NCBI RefSeq assembly: GCF_000143535.2
Contig: NC_037320.1
Location: 248,001 to 312,000, forward strand
Length of the DNA: 64,000 nucleotides
Direction of reading: 5' to 3'
Source of the DNA: Botrytis cinerea B05.10
Lineage: Eukaryota > Ascomycota > Leotiomycetes > Helotiales > Sclerotiniaceae
The notes below the pieces were generated by a model. The model searched no databases, was not told where the DNA came from, and saw only the letters and a program-made list of their open reading frames with translations. The translations under genes and the position numbers were made by a program. Numbering within the stretch: the stretch's first letter is position 1; each line of letters starts with the position of its first letter. Below are positions 51,210 through 61,310 of this stretch, in pieces.

Positions 51210-52247
51210 TCACCTGAACCACCAGTTTACCGATGCATTGATTCCACTCTCTGAACTTTTTATGCTATGCCACCATCCTTTTGGTATGAATAACGCATCC
51301 CCGGGACCAACCTCGACCTCGAAACCCTGGTCTATAATTTTTTCTCCCCAGACACGATCCTCAAGGAGAGATCTTTCTGGACCTTCCATCATCTCCTCAC
51401 CTCTCATGCTGGCAATTCCCGATGCACCAATACTTTGTTGTACATGATGATACATCCCTACACCAACAGCTGGTGGAAATAATCGGACCCTTTTCTTGCT
51501 CACTAGTTGTATGAAGAGATTCGGATTCGGATCTTTGTGTAACGGTGTATAACTTGTTGATATGCCCATCCATATATTGGCATCGTAAATATCGCCTTTC
51601 CCAGTTTCTTTTACCACTTTTGGTGTAGGCAAGTCCCGTTGTAATTCCGCCGGCAGATCTGCTATTTGAGCCTGTGCAATGTAGAGCGGGAGAGAGCATG
51701 CCGGATCAGTGGCTGATAGAAAGAGAGAAAATGGTGCGTAGAAATGATAGAAAGACTTTTTGGAATCGTAAGGCTCTAGTGATTGGCGTAGTTGCTCCGA
51801 GAACATCGTGTGGCATTGATTGCTGGGCTGCATAAGCCACTCGAGTCGCTTTCTCAAGGCGTCAGAGTCGATTGTCAATTCGTAAGGAAGGATAGTGCCT
51901 GCGAAGCTATGGAGATATTGCGATGGTAGAAGAGTGCTAATCTTAGTAGGTGGAAGCGTATTTGCAAATTGTGTTGAAGAAACGTGCTTGAACCATTTTT
52001 CGATTACATCTATAGACTTTTCTCTCCCTAAACCCGTCGATGCTTTGTCTTCCACGGATTTCATGAGTATAGGCTTCATAGGAATGAAGGCTTCTTGTCT
52101 GAATTCATCGAGGTTGACATGGTCAAAAGAGTAGTTGATGGTTTGAACAGACGGTAGACTGTGGTATTTGCGCGTAGCAATCGATGAAGAGGGTCCTCCC
52201 TTGCATTTTGTTGTTTGACATATTGTACTGGCCAGACGCAATCGCAT
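51210..52247 (-). CDS. JmjC/cupin-type 2-oxoglutarate iron hydroxylase-like protein
   Basis: A single exon of 345 aa from ATG to TGA. The N-terminus (MRLRLASTICQTTKCKGG, then Arg/Ser residues with few acids) resembles a mitochondrial presequence. The cupin core shows the iron facial triad His237-x-Asp239 (YTPLHKDPNPN) and His327 (IPKGWWHSI). A candidate 2-oxoglutarate lysine lies in QLVSKKRVRLFPP and the usual turn in GPGDALFIPKGWW. This is the cupin_8/JmjC hydroxylase layout, found in enzymes that hydroxylate proteins, tRNA or small molecules; it lacks chromatin-reader domains, so histone demethylation is unlikely. It converges with the dioxygenase gene and diverges from the monooxygenase gene. 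Confidence 0.86.
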   Translation of the reverse strand: MRLRLASTICQTTKCKGGPSSSIATRKYHSLPSVQTINYSFDHVNLDEFRQEAFIPMKPILMKSVEDKASTGLGREKSIDVIEKWFKHVSSTQFANTLPPTKISTLLPSQYLHSFAGTILPYELTIDSDALRKRLEWLMQPSNQCHTMFSEQLRQSLEPYDSKKSFYHFYAPFSLFLSATDPACSLPLYIAQAQIADLPAELQRDLPTPKVVKETGKGDIYDANIWMGISTSYTPLHKDPNPNLFIQLVSKKRVRLFPPAVGVGMYHHVQQSIGASGIASMRGEEMMEGPERSLLEDRVWGEKIIDQGFEVEVGPGDALFIPKGWWHSIKSSESGINASVNWWFR

Positions 52248-52931
52248 GTTGTGTGTTTGATGGTCTAATTGTTACAATGCAGTTGAAGATTGCCATTTTA
52301 TCTGCAGGGATGACCTTAGCACGGCACTGCAAGTTTGCAGCAAATGCTCAAGCTAACTGACGGACAGCACAGACCATGTGGTTTAGCATAGCACAATTAG
52401 TTAGGTTAGGTTGAGTCAGTAGCAATTAATAAGTCTGCTTCCTATCAAAATATAAATCTCTCTTCCTACCTATGTGATTCGAATCCTGCCATTGTTAGTC
52501 ATCAGGAAATGAAGTTTTGTACAATACACACACATATATACCAAACGGCTTCTGCTTCGCCGAAGTGACGGTATTGCACACATGGTTTTGAAGTATCACA
52601 TATGCATGCATGCGGTGTTGACACCTCGGCCCGAACACTAAGCAGAGACAGTGGCTGGCTGAATGATGAAGCTTTCTCGCAGAGCCCGCGTGAGGAGTCT
52701 TTCTTTCAGTTTCCTATTTTACCTTTAAATTAAAACGGTTCTTCGTTATTGTGTCAATTTGTACCTTCCACAAGCTCAGTTCCCGCTTCTCAAAATATCA
52801 ACCAACATCGGGAGACTGCCCAATCTACTTGCGTCATTGGGATCCTCCGTCTAATCTTCATGAAAGCTCTGTAAGAGCCATTCACCAAGCTTTCGGAAGT
52901 AAGCCCAATTCACACGGGTATTTAGGTCGAA
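52248..52931. other. Divergent promoter region, JmjC and monooxygenase genes
   Basis: 684 bp holding both promoters. It includes a short CACACATATATA stretch near 52,530 and alternating GCATGCATGC sequence near 52,605. An 88-codon frame at 52,751 overlaps the first exon of the monooxygenase in another frame and is not called. Confidence 0.45.
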
Positions 52932-55021
52932 ATGTCTACTCGAACCAAAGGAAACGTTGGCCCCGTCGTAATGACCCTGTCTATTTTCTTTTTGCCAACG
53001 TTGAAATAGAATTATAACTAACCTATATTGCATCCATATATAGTATGGGAATATTGTTCGAAAAAATAATGAAGCCTACGAGTATACATATTACCCCATT
53101 GCCATCATCGGTGCCGGCGAATCAGGCATTGCTATGGGATGTCGTTTGAAGGAAGTTCTAGGATTTGATCAGTTTCGCATATTTGACAGGCAATCGGGAA
53201 TTGGGGGGACATGGTGGATCAATCGCTACCCCGGAGTTGCTTGTGATATGTCAGTTGCTCTCTCTCAGTGAGACCATATCTGACAACAGTTTCATGCTTA
53301 CACTTTATTCTAGACCCTCAATATTCTATTCCTTCTCGTTCTGCCCAAAGTACGATTGGTCATGTTTTCATCCAGGAGGTGCAGAGATGGCCGAATATCT
53401 CCAGACTGTTTGCGCAAAGTATGCAATTGTGGATAAAATACAAGTCAATACCGACGCCAAAGAAGCACGCTGGCTTGAGGACGAACAAGTTTGGGAAGTA
53501 ACATTACAACACTTGATGGTTGGTGCTGGAGATTTGAGTGAAGAAGATCGAGTACTGAAGGTTAAAGAGCAAGGCCACAGCGCCGTTTACACCTATGAGG
53601 AGAAGATTCGGTGCAAAATCTTAATAAGTGCTGTTGGAGGTCTCGTTCAACCAAAATCTTGGCCCGAGAATATCCCCGGGAAAGATGATTTCAAAGGGGA
53701 AATCTTTCACTCCGCTCGTTGGCGATTTGACGTCAATCTTAAGGACAAGAATGTGGTAGTTGTAGGAACTGGTTGCAGTGCAGCACAGTTCGTACCGAAA
53801 CTCGTGACTGAGTATGGTGCGAAGTCTGTTACTCAATTAATGCAATCTCCACCATGGGTTGAACCCAAAGTCATTCCGCCACTAGGAGAGAATTGGTGGA
53901 ATAAATGGTCACCGACGTTGAACACATACATACCTGGCTTCAATAAAGCCATGCGTTATTCATTAGCCACAGTACTTGAATATGACTTTCGATTATTTCG
54001 ACCCGGCTCTTTCGGCGAGAGGGAACGTAGAAAGGCGGAGGCTGATTGTTTGGCTTACATGAAAAGTAAAGCGCCTGAAAAGTATCACGAGATTCTGACT
54101 CCAAACTACGGGATTGGTTGTAAGAGGAGGATTTGGGATCCGAATTGGTACGCGTCTCTGAATGACCCGAAAATTCATCTGACAACGCTTCCACTGAAGA
54201 GCCTTGAAGAAGATACTGTGACTTTAGGACCTGGTCGTAACTACCCACCTGAGAACGTAACAAGTTCCACGTCAACTGACAAAATTACCATTCCTGCTGA
54301 TGTTATCGTTCTTGCAAATGGGTTCCAAACAACGCAATGGTTCCATCCATTTAAAGTCCACGGCAAGGGAGGACAAACATTGCAAGATGTGTTTGAAGAA
54401 CGGGGTGGACCTCAAATGTACATGGGGACTGCCATGGATGGATTCCCAAACTTCTTCACTTTGACCGGCCCGAATTGCTTCACTGGTCATACATCCGTTA
54501 TTTATACGACGGAAAGTATGGTAACTCAAACTCTTAAATTTGTCAAGCCTTTGCTCAATGGTGATATTACCAAGATAGAGGTCAAACAAGAGGCTCAAAT
54601 GAAATGGACTACTCAAATTCAGTCTGCCTTGAGAAAGATGGTGTGGGCAGATACTCGTACGAAGAATTGGTACCTCCGTGATGACGGATGGAATTCGAAC
54701 ACTTACCCGTATGAATCCTCTTTTACTACTCCTACCCATGAACTAATCGGTTACAGTTACACTCAACTCGATTTTCTCTATCGCTGTTCGTTTCCAACTT
54801 GGAGACACTGGAACATTGCGTATACGCAGAAAGGTTTCCTCAAGAAATGGACAAAGAGGACATTTGTTCTTCTGGCTTGGACGGTAGCTTTTATAGATAT
54901 TTACAAGAAAAGAACGTCAGGAGGTGGGTTGGGATTGAATGGCTTACTAAACAGATGGTTCAAGAAAGGCCTCCTGGTGACAGCGTCTACGCTGACAAAA
55001 TTAGCAAAGAATATACAGTAG
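52932..55021 (+). CDS. FAD-dependent Baeyer-Villiger-type monooxygenase
   Basis: Three exons, 52932-52967, 53044-53249 and 53314-55021, give 649 aa. The 36-bp first exon (MSTRTKGNVGPV) ends at a GTAATG donor; a CTAAC branch-like site and TATATAG acceptor follow. Residues 35-40 are the FAD-binding GAGESG. GIGGTWWINRYPGVACD is the typical substrate/FAD motif. FKGEIFHSARW at about 206 matches the Baeyer-Villiger fingerprint F-x-G-x3-H-x3-W, and VVVVGTGCSAAQF at about 228 is the NADPH Rossmann turn. Members insert oxygen into ketones to give esters or lactones, or hydroxylate small molecules. A hydrophobic stretch near the C-terminus (FVLLAWTVAFIDIY) could be a membrane anchor. Substrate is unknown, and no other biosynthetic-cluster gene is adjacent. 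Confidence 0.92.
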
Positions 55022-55879
55022 TAGGCTGTATTAAATTCTTTCACGCATCGTGGAAGTATTTATTTCAAACGCTTAAAGCATATGTCAAATTAAATTCCAC
55101 CAAGATGAGCCTAGTCAGTTGATGAACGTGAGATATATATTTACATCGCTACCACCTTAATCCCTATACGTTCTTATTTTTATAACTTCTGACTGATTTG
55201 ATCCATGGAGCGCGAAACCTTTCTTGTGGAAATAAAATCCACCAGTGCCTATGGTTGTCCCTGAGCATCTAAACTTTTCGTTACTACTTCTTCTCACTGA
55301 ATGGATCGTAGAGAAATCCTCGATATGATACTCTAGAAAATGGATACGTATAGGCCACCGGATGTGAATCGTCGTTATTATCAAAATATTGAAGAAATTC
55401 ATCTACATAGATAGCCGCTCAATTTTCCCTCTTCGGGTAAAGGATTACTTCGGCACCTATGTATCTCGAAATGTACTTCTCATCGATAGCTTAATCGTGA
55501 ACACTCAACGAATGCTTACGCCAGGACGTGAATCGAACCGTAAAAATCATCAGTGAATGATTGATTTGCATCATTTTAAGTCGCAGTTTCAGTTTGCATG
55601 GCCTCTACGGCTCAATTTGAACGTTAGGTTTCTTGAAATGCGACAAGTCACGATCATCATGTACCGAACTGTTTATTCTTAATCTTTTAAGTATTTAAAA
55701 ACTGTCTGAGATTGCTTGTCCTTCATATTTATTTTGAACAATACCTTGATTGAGAATTTCACCTGCAATTTAAGCCACCATCTTTACCGAACTCAAAGAT
55801 CTAATCGCAAAAAGATATTTCTACACTAGAAGAGGATCTTTCTTCTACTCTCTCGAACATTGAACATTGGCTAGTTAAT
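55022..55879. other. Intergenic region before the RING-like gene array
   Basis: No gene seen. AT-richer than the preceding region, with a leader-like stretch after about 55,750. A GGTTCGATTC box on the minus strand near 55,535 resembles a tRNA B-box, but no tRNA cloverleaf can be built around it. Confidence 0.5.
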
Positions 55880-56560
55880 ATGTCAGATATTGAACGCCTC
55901 AGTGAGGCCATGCAACGCTTGGATAATCTACGAAGGAGCAACCGACCTAATCAGCGGCGAGTTCATAATTTAAGACAAAATTCTGAAGCTCGCGACGTTA
56001 CCATATCCTCGCGCGCAACCACCGCTCCCAGAGCTAGAGGATCCTCTCTCACTCCCACCAATGAAAGTCAATGGATCCGCGAAGGTCGAATAGTGCGTGA
56101 GGTTGTGTATTATAGAACACAAAAGCTACTCCGCAAAGAATTAGCGACAATGCAACGAGACTTATTAGCCTCAGAAAAGCGACAGCGTCTTACTGGTCAG
56201 GTTGAGATGCATGAATCAGATGCCGCTGCAAATGGCGAGCCTGGCTCTCCTCCCGGGGATCGGGAAAGCCTAGGTTCTGATACAGGTCAGGATACTCGTA
56301 TCAAAAGTTTAGAATGGTATTTTCGCAAAGCTTTCGTCGATGCGTCTCTTCGTCCTACTCAGAAACCTTTAAAGGAAATCGACCCGTGCTTTTGCAGTGA
56401 TCCATACGCGATTGGAACCGCCGATGGAGAATGCCACGAAGCTGTCAAAATGCCAAGGTGCGCGCATGTCTTTGGGCGCTCTTGTATTGCAATGTGGCTA
56501 CAGGAGAAGGATACTTGTCCGATGTGTAGGCATAAGATTGTGATAATAAGTTTGGAATGA
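55880..56560 (+). CDS. RING-like finger protein 1 of the array
   Basis: A single exon of 226 aa. The first 100 residues are Arg-rich and helical (MSDIERLSEAMQRLDNLRRS; REVVYYRTQKLLRKELATMQ). A hydrophilic linker and a helix (LEWYFRKAFVDASLRPTQ) precede the finger. The finger reads Cys170-Phe-Cys172, His186, Cys194-x-His196, Gly199, Cys202, Cys213-x2-Cys216 (CAHVFGRSCIAMWL; TCPMC). Compared with a canonical RING the first pair is C-x-C and ligand 5 is Gly. RING proteins usually act as E3 ubiquitin ligases that recruit an E2; whether this variant does is unknown. The protein ends 10 residues after the last Cys. Paralogous fingers follow in the next three genes on the same strand. Confidence 0.82.
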   Translation: MSDIERLSEAMQRLDNLRRSNRPNQRRVHNLRQNSEARDVTISSRATTAPRARGSSLTPTNESQWIREGRIVREVVYYRTQKLLRKELATMQRDLLASEKRQRLTGQVEMHESDAAANGEPGSPPGDRESLGSDTGQDTRIKSLEWYFRKAFVDASLRPTQKPLKEIDPCFCSDPYAIGTADGECHEAVKMPRCAHVFGRSCIAMWLQEKDTCPMCRHKIVIISLE

Positions 56561-57676
56561 CATCCTTGCAATTGATTGAGCACTGGGTATCAAAAGGGGT
56601 CTTGAATCTTGACGTCAGTTGCTCTAAGAGAAGGAAGAACGAATAAAAAATTGAGATTGGGCCTTGTACAGGTTTACATGGAAAATTGGGACTGTAGCAT
56701 TAAGTCAAATGTCGAGGATTGGATCCTCGAAATCATACTTAACAGTGAGTAGAGCAAGGTGGTCTAATACCTACTGGGGTTTTCATATTGGTGAATGTTT
56801 AGATGTTACCAGGTATAGGGAACTAAGAAACATATATCGTTTATTCAGGATGCTATATTCAGGAAATTCTAGATGCTGGCTATCTACTAATCAGCATGGA
56901 AATATTAAATGAGAAGATTCATAGAACTCCGAAATTGGCCTGAGAGTGTGAAAATGAATTGACATGAGAGACTAGTGATAATTTACATAATGGGGGAGGC
57001 TAAATCCTGATAATCATCAACTACTTCTTCTAATGGAGCCTCATTCACGAACCTGAAAATTTTCCTTCTTGTACGTTTCTTCTTGTGGACTTCTCTTGGT
57101 TGTTGGCTACTAAGTTATATAACAAAATGGATCTGATTCCACATTTAATCAAAAAATGGTTGCTATCTGGCTTTCATTGTGAAATCTCTGAGCATTTGAA
57201 CTAGTGATGAAAGAGTGAAGTTGGATATAAAAGCATCACATCCGTCATTTCTCGTGACACAAATGGTACGGTGATTAAATGGTTATTTTTACGCTTAAAA
57301 TTTGGTGACTTAAGTTGCGTGGATGATGCCGCACCTCGATCCACCGTATTGCAAAACTGCCGTAGTGGTGAGTGAGGTGCTGATTCGATTCATAGCGTTT
57401 ATATTATTAATATACATATATATCATTCTCTCGCTCATCATATCCCACTTGATAAGAACGGAACAAACTATTCGAAGGAACTCGACATCATAAACATCAC
57501 GAATATTTCCATAGTTTTGACAATCCAAAACGCCATCAACATCACCTACGAAGATCTACCATCTCGACCGCAACAGCTTTGTAAAAGTTCAGTGGTGTAT
57601 TTGTTACTTGCCCGAAACACGAGGTCCAGCACAGAGAAATTCCCAAGACCGAACCCCCCTATATTATCTTGATATA
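56561..57676. other. Intergenic region between RING-like genes 1 and 2
   Basis: No gene seen. Short frames on both strands lack family features. The frame of RING-like gene 2 extends upstream to a TTG at 57,608, which I do not take as a start. Confidence 0.5.
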
Positions 57677-58273
57677 ATGCCACCAATGAATGCACATGAC
57701 GCAACACAAGCGGAAGGCACAGATCCAATCGTCTTCATCGCAGAAACAGAAGAAGGAAATGGAGCAGTCTTTTTGGATCAACATTATCTTCTTGGTGATG
57801 ATATGCGAATGCAATTGTCAAATACAGGACCGCTGCCATACGACATCTCGAATCCTTCTCTACAAGCAGGCGCAGGTAATACTTTCCTGCAATTCTACCG
57901 AGATATCCGCTCCCAGTTTATCACATCCGCCCAGGAGGAGAGAAGACTTGGAGAAACGCTTCTGGAGGAGAAGAAGGAGGCAATTAGAGCACTCCTAAAG
58001 CCAGTCCAGAATAGCACGCATGAATTAAGCCCCTGCTTCTGCAACGAACCATACGCAGACACAACAGCGAAGATCGATAATAATTCGCATGAACCAGTCA
58101 AGATGCCAGAATGTCAACATGTCTTCGGGAAATGTTGTATCGTGCAATGGTTGGGCGATAACACTCCATCGACTTGCCCAATGTGCAGGAGAGTAGTTCC
58201 TTTACCGAGAGATGAACCGGTAACCCAAAATGAAACTGAGGATGGCTATAGTATCATTGACTATCATTACTGA
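57677..58273 (+). CDS. RING-like finger protein 2 of the array
   Basis: A single exon of 198 aa from the first ATG in frame (MPPMNAHDAT). An acidic N-terminus is followed by a helical segment (QFYRDIRSQFITSAQEERR, then LEEKKEAIRALLKPV) that matches the layout before the finger in the other members. The finger has Cys120-Phe-Cys122, His138, Cys146-x-His148, Gly151, Cys154, Cys167-x2-Cys170 (CQHVFGKCCIVQWL; TCPMC). As in gene 1 the first pair is C-x-C and ligand 5 is Gly, while a His lies exactly 8 residues before the third Cys. An acidic Tyr-rich tail (ETEDGYSIIDYHY) ends the protein. Function as an E3 ligase is an inference from the fold only. Confidence 0.78.
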   Translation: MPPMNAHDATQAEGTDPIVFIAETEEGNGAVFLDQHYLLGDDMRMQLSNTGPLPYDISNPSLQAGAGNTFLQFYRDIRSQFITSAQEERRLGETLLEEKKEAIRALLKPVQNSTHELSPCFCNEPYADTTAKIDNNSHEPVKMPECQHVFGKCCIVQWLGDNTPSTCPMCRRVVPLPRDEPVTQNETEDGYSIIDYHY

Positions 58274-59084
58274 AGAAGCTATGATGGACAGAATTTTAGA
58301 GTAGATAGCCAAGGCATGAGCTAGATAGATTGATGAAGTGGCGGATTGTATCAAATTTGAGTCAGCAGGTGAAGGAGGTTTCAATTATTCAATTTTAAAT
58401 AATCAAAAACATGTCTACCATAATACTTGATAAACTCTAGTGAAGATCTCTCTTATGCTATTATTATGATTACATGATTGCGATCCTTGATACCGTGCAA
58501 TTTGTGCCATTAGATCTGTTAGGAAACGCGTCTAGATTTCTTGGCATTATTGATGACACTACTCGTTACGCCCCTCACAAATGATAAGCGAGCAACGGCG
58601 ATAAACAGCTAGCACAGAGACTTTCACAATTTACGCCGGGAAGCAGAACACAATCAAACTATAGGTACGGTCATTATACGTCAAAAGGAAATCATGGATG
58701 CGGCTATGATACGCCAAAAGAAAATTTTGCACCGTAGAAATTCCCGACAGCTACGCTGTACGAACAGTACCATGAGCAGTACTGCATTGGAGGATTTTAG
58801 AACGACTTTGACGCTAGCACACTAGTACTGGCTGTCATAGAGCTCCATTTAATATATAGGGAACAGAATGTTCCCCCCAAAAACATCCATTCTCTTTCCC
58901 TATCTTCTTCTACAGATTAACATCTACAATAAGATCTTGACCACCTCCATTTACCTGGCTTCGACTTATTTAAGAAACTGTTGATCTTTAGATAACTTCA
59001 AAACATTACTACTTTAAATTTTTCAATCAAACGACTTTCTACAACCAACATTTACAACCAACTTTCACAAACAACTCGTTCACC
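58274..59084. other. Intergenic region and promoter of RING-like gene 3
   Basis: No gene seen. Two near-copies of ATACGYCAAAAGRAAA lie at about 58,676-58,725. A TTAATATATAGGGAAC TATA-like box at about 58,850 is followed by a C/T/A-rich leader, placing a likely promoter some 230 bp before the next start codon. Confidence 0.45.
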
Positions 59085-61310
59085 ATGACTAAATTCTCGA
59101 ATTTCTTTCGCGAGGTCGGTGGATCCATCACTGGCGCTTTCCACAAGAGAGCCAGACACAACCGCAAGATTCGCCAAGATAATCGCCCAGACACCCCTCC
59201 AAGTTACGAAGATCTTTTCGGACAACCAGCACAGCTTACAGCAGGCTTGGATGAAGCTGCAGAGCATGAAGCCTTCTTGATGAGAATGGCCCGTGATCCA
59301 TCAATCCTTGCCCACAGTTCAACCTCGGATGAAGATGTACAACCAGACACATCTTTGGACGGAACGGCACCTGGCTCATCAACTAGTGCAGGCTCCAACC
59401 AAACCACAGACAATGTCCCCGTTGTTTCTGGTATTTATTCAATGTCACCACAGGTGACTATTCCTCTTTCACAAGCCGAGGTAGAGCCACGCGTGGCTAC
59501 TCGTCCAGGATATCGATATGATAATTTGGACATTCCAGAACCAGAGGATGATACTGCAGAACCATTTCTTCATCTTGTGGAGGAAGCTATCGCAGCTCAA
59601 TCTCTCCAACCAGGCGCAGTCACTCATGAGCTAGAAGCCACTCATGAGTTAGAAGCCACTCCTGTGCAAGAAGTCACTCCACAGGAAATCACCATTGCCG
59701 CCAATTCTGGCCACCAATCAAGGGTAGATACTCACCCTTCATCACAAGGCCGCTCTATGAGATCGAATGTCTCCGAGGATATTCAATTACCTCCAAGAAT
59801 TGTCAGCAACCCTGAGCCCCGTGCCACAGTATCCAGACTTCCAGCTGCAGCTAGATCCACTTCGTTGGAGGGAAGATCCCCCATTCCTAGTCAGCCCAGC
59901 TCGCGACCAGAACTTTCTGGCTCACGCCGAGTTGGAGGCCAATTAGCTGCCCGTGAAAATAACGAGCCATCTCTGGTACAGCCAAGAACTGTCACTGCTC
60001 CCCAGCCAGCTGCACAACCATCTACTCCAGTTGCTGTTAGGAGTTCTTCAGCACATCCAAGAAGTACCAGTGGTTATAGAGACATCGTTCAACGCCATGC
60101 ACGTGTGTCGGATCATCATGCTAGCTTGATGAGACCGACAGAAACTGCAGCACAACTTACAGTGCCTAGACAGCGACGACATCCTGTTGGTGATCAAGAT
60201 GAGTCGGATGAGTTAACAGGAGAAGAGAACCCTGTTGATATTCAATATTTCCTCGCTCGAAATCGGTTGAACACGAGAAATGAACACAATCAAGGTGCTT
60301 CATCCTCAGGAGATATCAATACCCTGAGATCGCAACATGCAACTCGTCGGGACATTTCATCCGGTGCTCAGACAGTTCATAATAGATCTGCACAGAGCAA
60401 TGAAGCCATCTCAAGAACTCAAGCCGGCAATAGATCGTCAAATAGACGCCAAGATGATCACAATGATGGTTCTGACAGATTACGATCTGGATCTTCTGAG
60501 ACTTCTGGATCCCTACCTGAACATCGTGATCCTGTTCACCCAGGTATTACATCTCCTCTATTGATCGCAGAACTTCACCATGGTAGAGCTCACGGCGCAA
60601 CTAGGCCACCAGTCATTGGGCAGCATCTTGCTGAGCGACTTGACGCCGCACGAAGTGAACGTGGTCTACCTAGATCACCACGTATATGGGCTATCCCCAC
60701 ACCAAGCGATGAAGTCAACACTCCCATTCATCCGGCTGACTTCCGCGAAGATGGATATCGTCCAGCTAATAGGGACCCAGGCTCACGCACAGAGCGCCCA
60801 CCAGCTAGGGCAAACAGAACAGCTCATAGCAACAGCAGCCAATACAATGCGGGACGTCAAGGCGCTGTTGATAGTATGCGTAGTCGAGAAGCATTGGCGC
60901 GCGAAGAGGAGCTCCAAGAGATCCGCGAAAACGAGAGACAGAGAGCCATCAGAGAGGTTGATGAGCGACGACGAGAGGAAAGAGTGAGAAGACTCACCGA
61001 GAGAGAGAGGAGAGACAGAGAGATAAGAGAGCAAGCGCACAGAGAAAGACAGGGATTGGAGAAGAAGCGAGAAGAGGTTGTCGACAGCATTCTTCAACCA
61101 ATCCATATCGATCTCTGTTTCTGTCTTCAGGAATTCGGAGATGGTGGTGATCCCCACGAGCGTGTAAAGTTGGCTCATTGTACACACGTCTTTGGGAGAA
61201 GTTGCATCAAGAAGTGGCTGATGATGAGTGACACCTGCCCAAAATGCATGGGTGCACATGCTGCTCTGCGTGCTTTATCGCAAAAGGCACGAGAATTGAG
61301 AGCCCATTAA
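59085..61310 (+). CDS. RING-like finger protein 3, large disordered/coiled-coil member
   Basis: A single exon of 741 aa, three times the size of its neighbours. Residues 1-590 are low-complexity, rich in Ser, Pro, Thr, Arg and acidic residues, with a direct repeat THELEATHELEAT near 185. Residues about 600-670 are an Arg/Glu coiled coil (EEELQEIRENERQRAIRE; RRLTERERRDREIRE). The finger has Cys678-Phe-Cys680, His691, Cys699-x-His701, Gly704, Cys707, Cys718-x2-Cys721 (CTHVFGRSCIKKWL; TCPKC), the same variant ligand pattern as genes 1 and 2. The N-terminus is unrelated to the other members, suggesting fusion of the finger module to new sequence or rapid divergence. No transmembrane segment is visible; role unknown. 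Confidence 0.8.
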   Translation: MTKFSNFFREVGGSITGAFHKRARHNRKIRQDNRPDTPPSYEDLFGQPAQLTAGLDEAAEHEAFLMRMARDPSILAHSSTSDEDVQPDTSLDGTAPGSSTSAGSNQTTDNVPVVSGIYSMSPQVTIPLSQAEVEPRVATRPGYRYDNLDIPEPEDDTAEPFLHLVEEAIAAQSLQPGAVTHELEATHELEATPVQEVTPQEITIAANSGHQSRVDTHPSSQGRSMRSNVSEDIQLPPRIVSNPEPRATVSRLPAAARSTSLEGRSPIPSQPSSRPELSGSRRVGGQLAARENNEPSLVQPRTVTAPQPAAQPSTPVAVRSSSAHPRSTSGYRDIVQRHARVSDHHASLMRPTETAAQLTVPRQRRHPVGDQDESDELTGEENPVDIQYFLARNRLNTRNEHNQGASSSGDINTLRSQHATRRDISSGAQTVHNRSAQSNEAISRTQAGNRSSNRRQDDHNDGSDRLRSGSSETSGSLPEHRDPVHPGITSPLLIAELHHGRAHGATRPPVIGQHLAERLDAARSERGLPRSPRIWAIPTPSDEVNTPIHPADFREDGYRPANRDPGSRTERPPARANRTAHSNSSQYNAGRQGAVDSMRSREALAREEELQEIRENERQRAIREVDERRREERVRRLTERERRDREIREQAHRERQGLEKKREEVVDSILQPIHIDLCFCLQEFGDGGDPHERVKLAHCTHVFGRSCIKKWLMMSDTCPKCMGAHAALRALSQKARELRAH

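Noticed and set aside
55515..55545. GGTTCGATTC on the minus strand, resembling a tRNA B-box
   Set aside because: No matching acceptor, anticodon or A-box arm could be folded around it; the T-stem does not pair.
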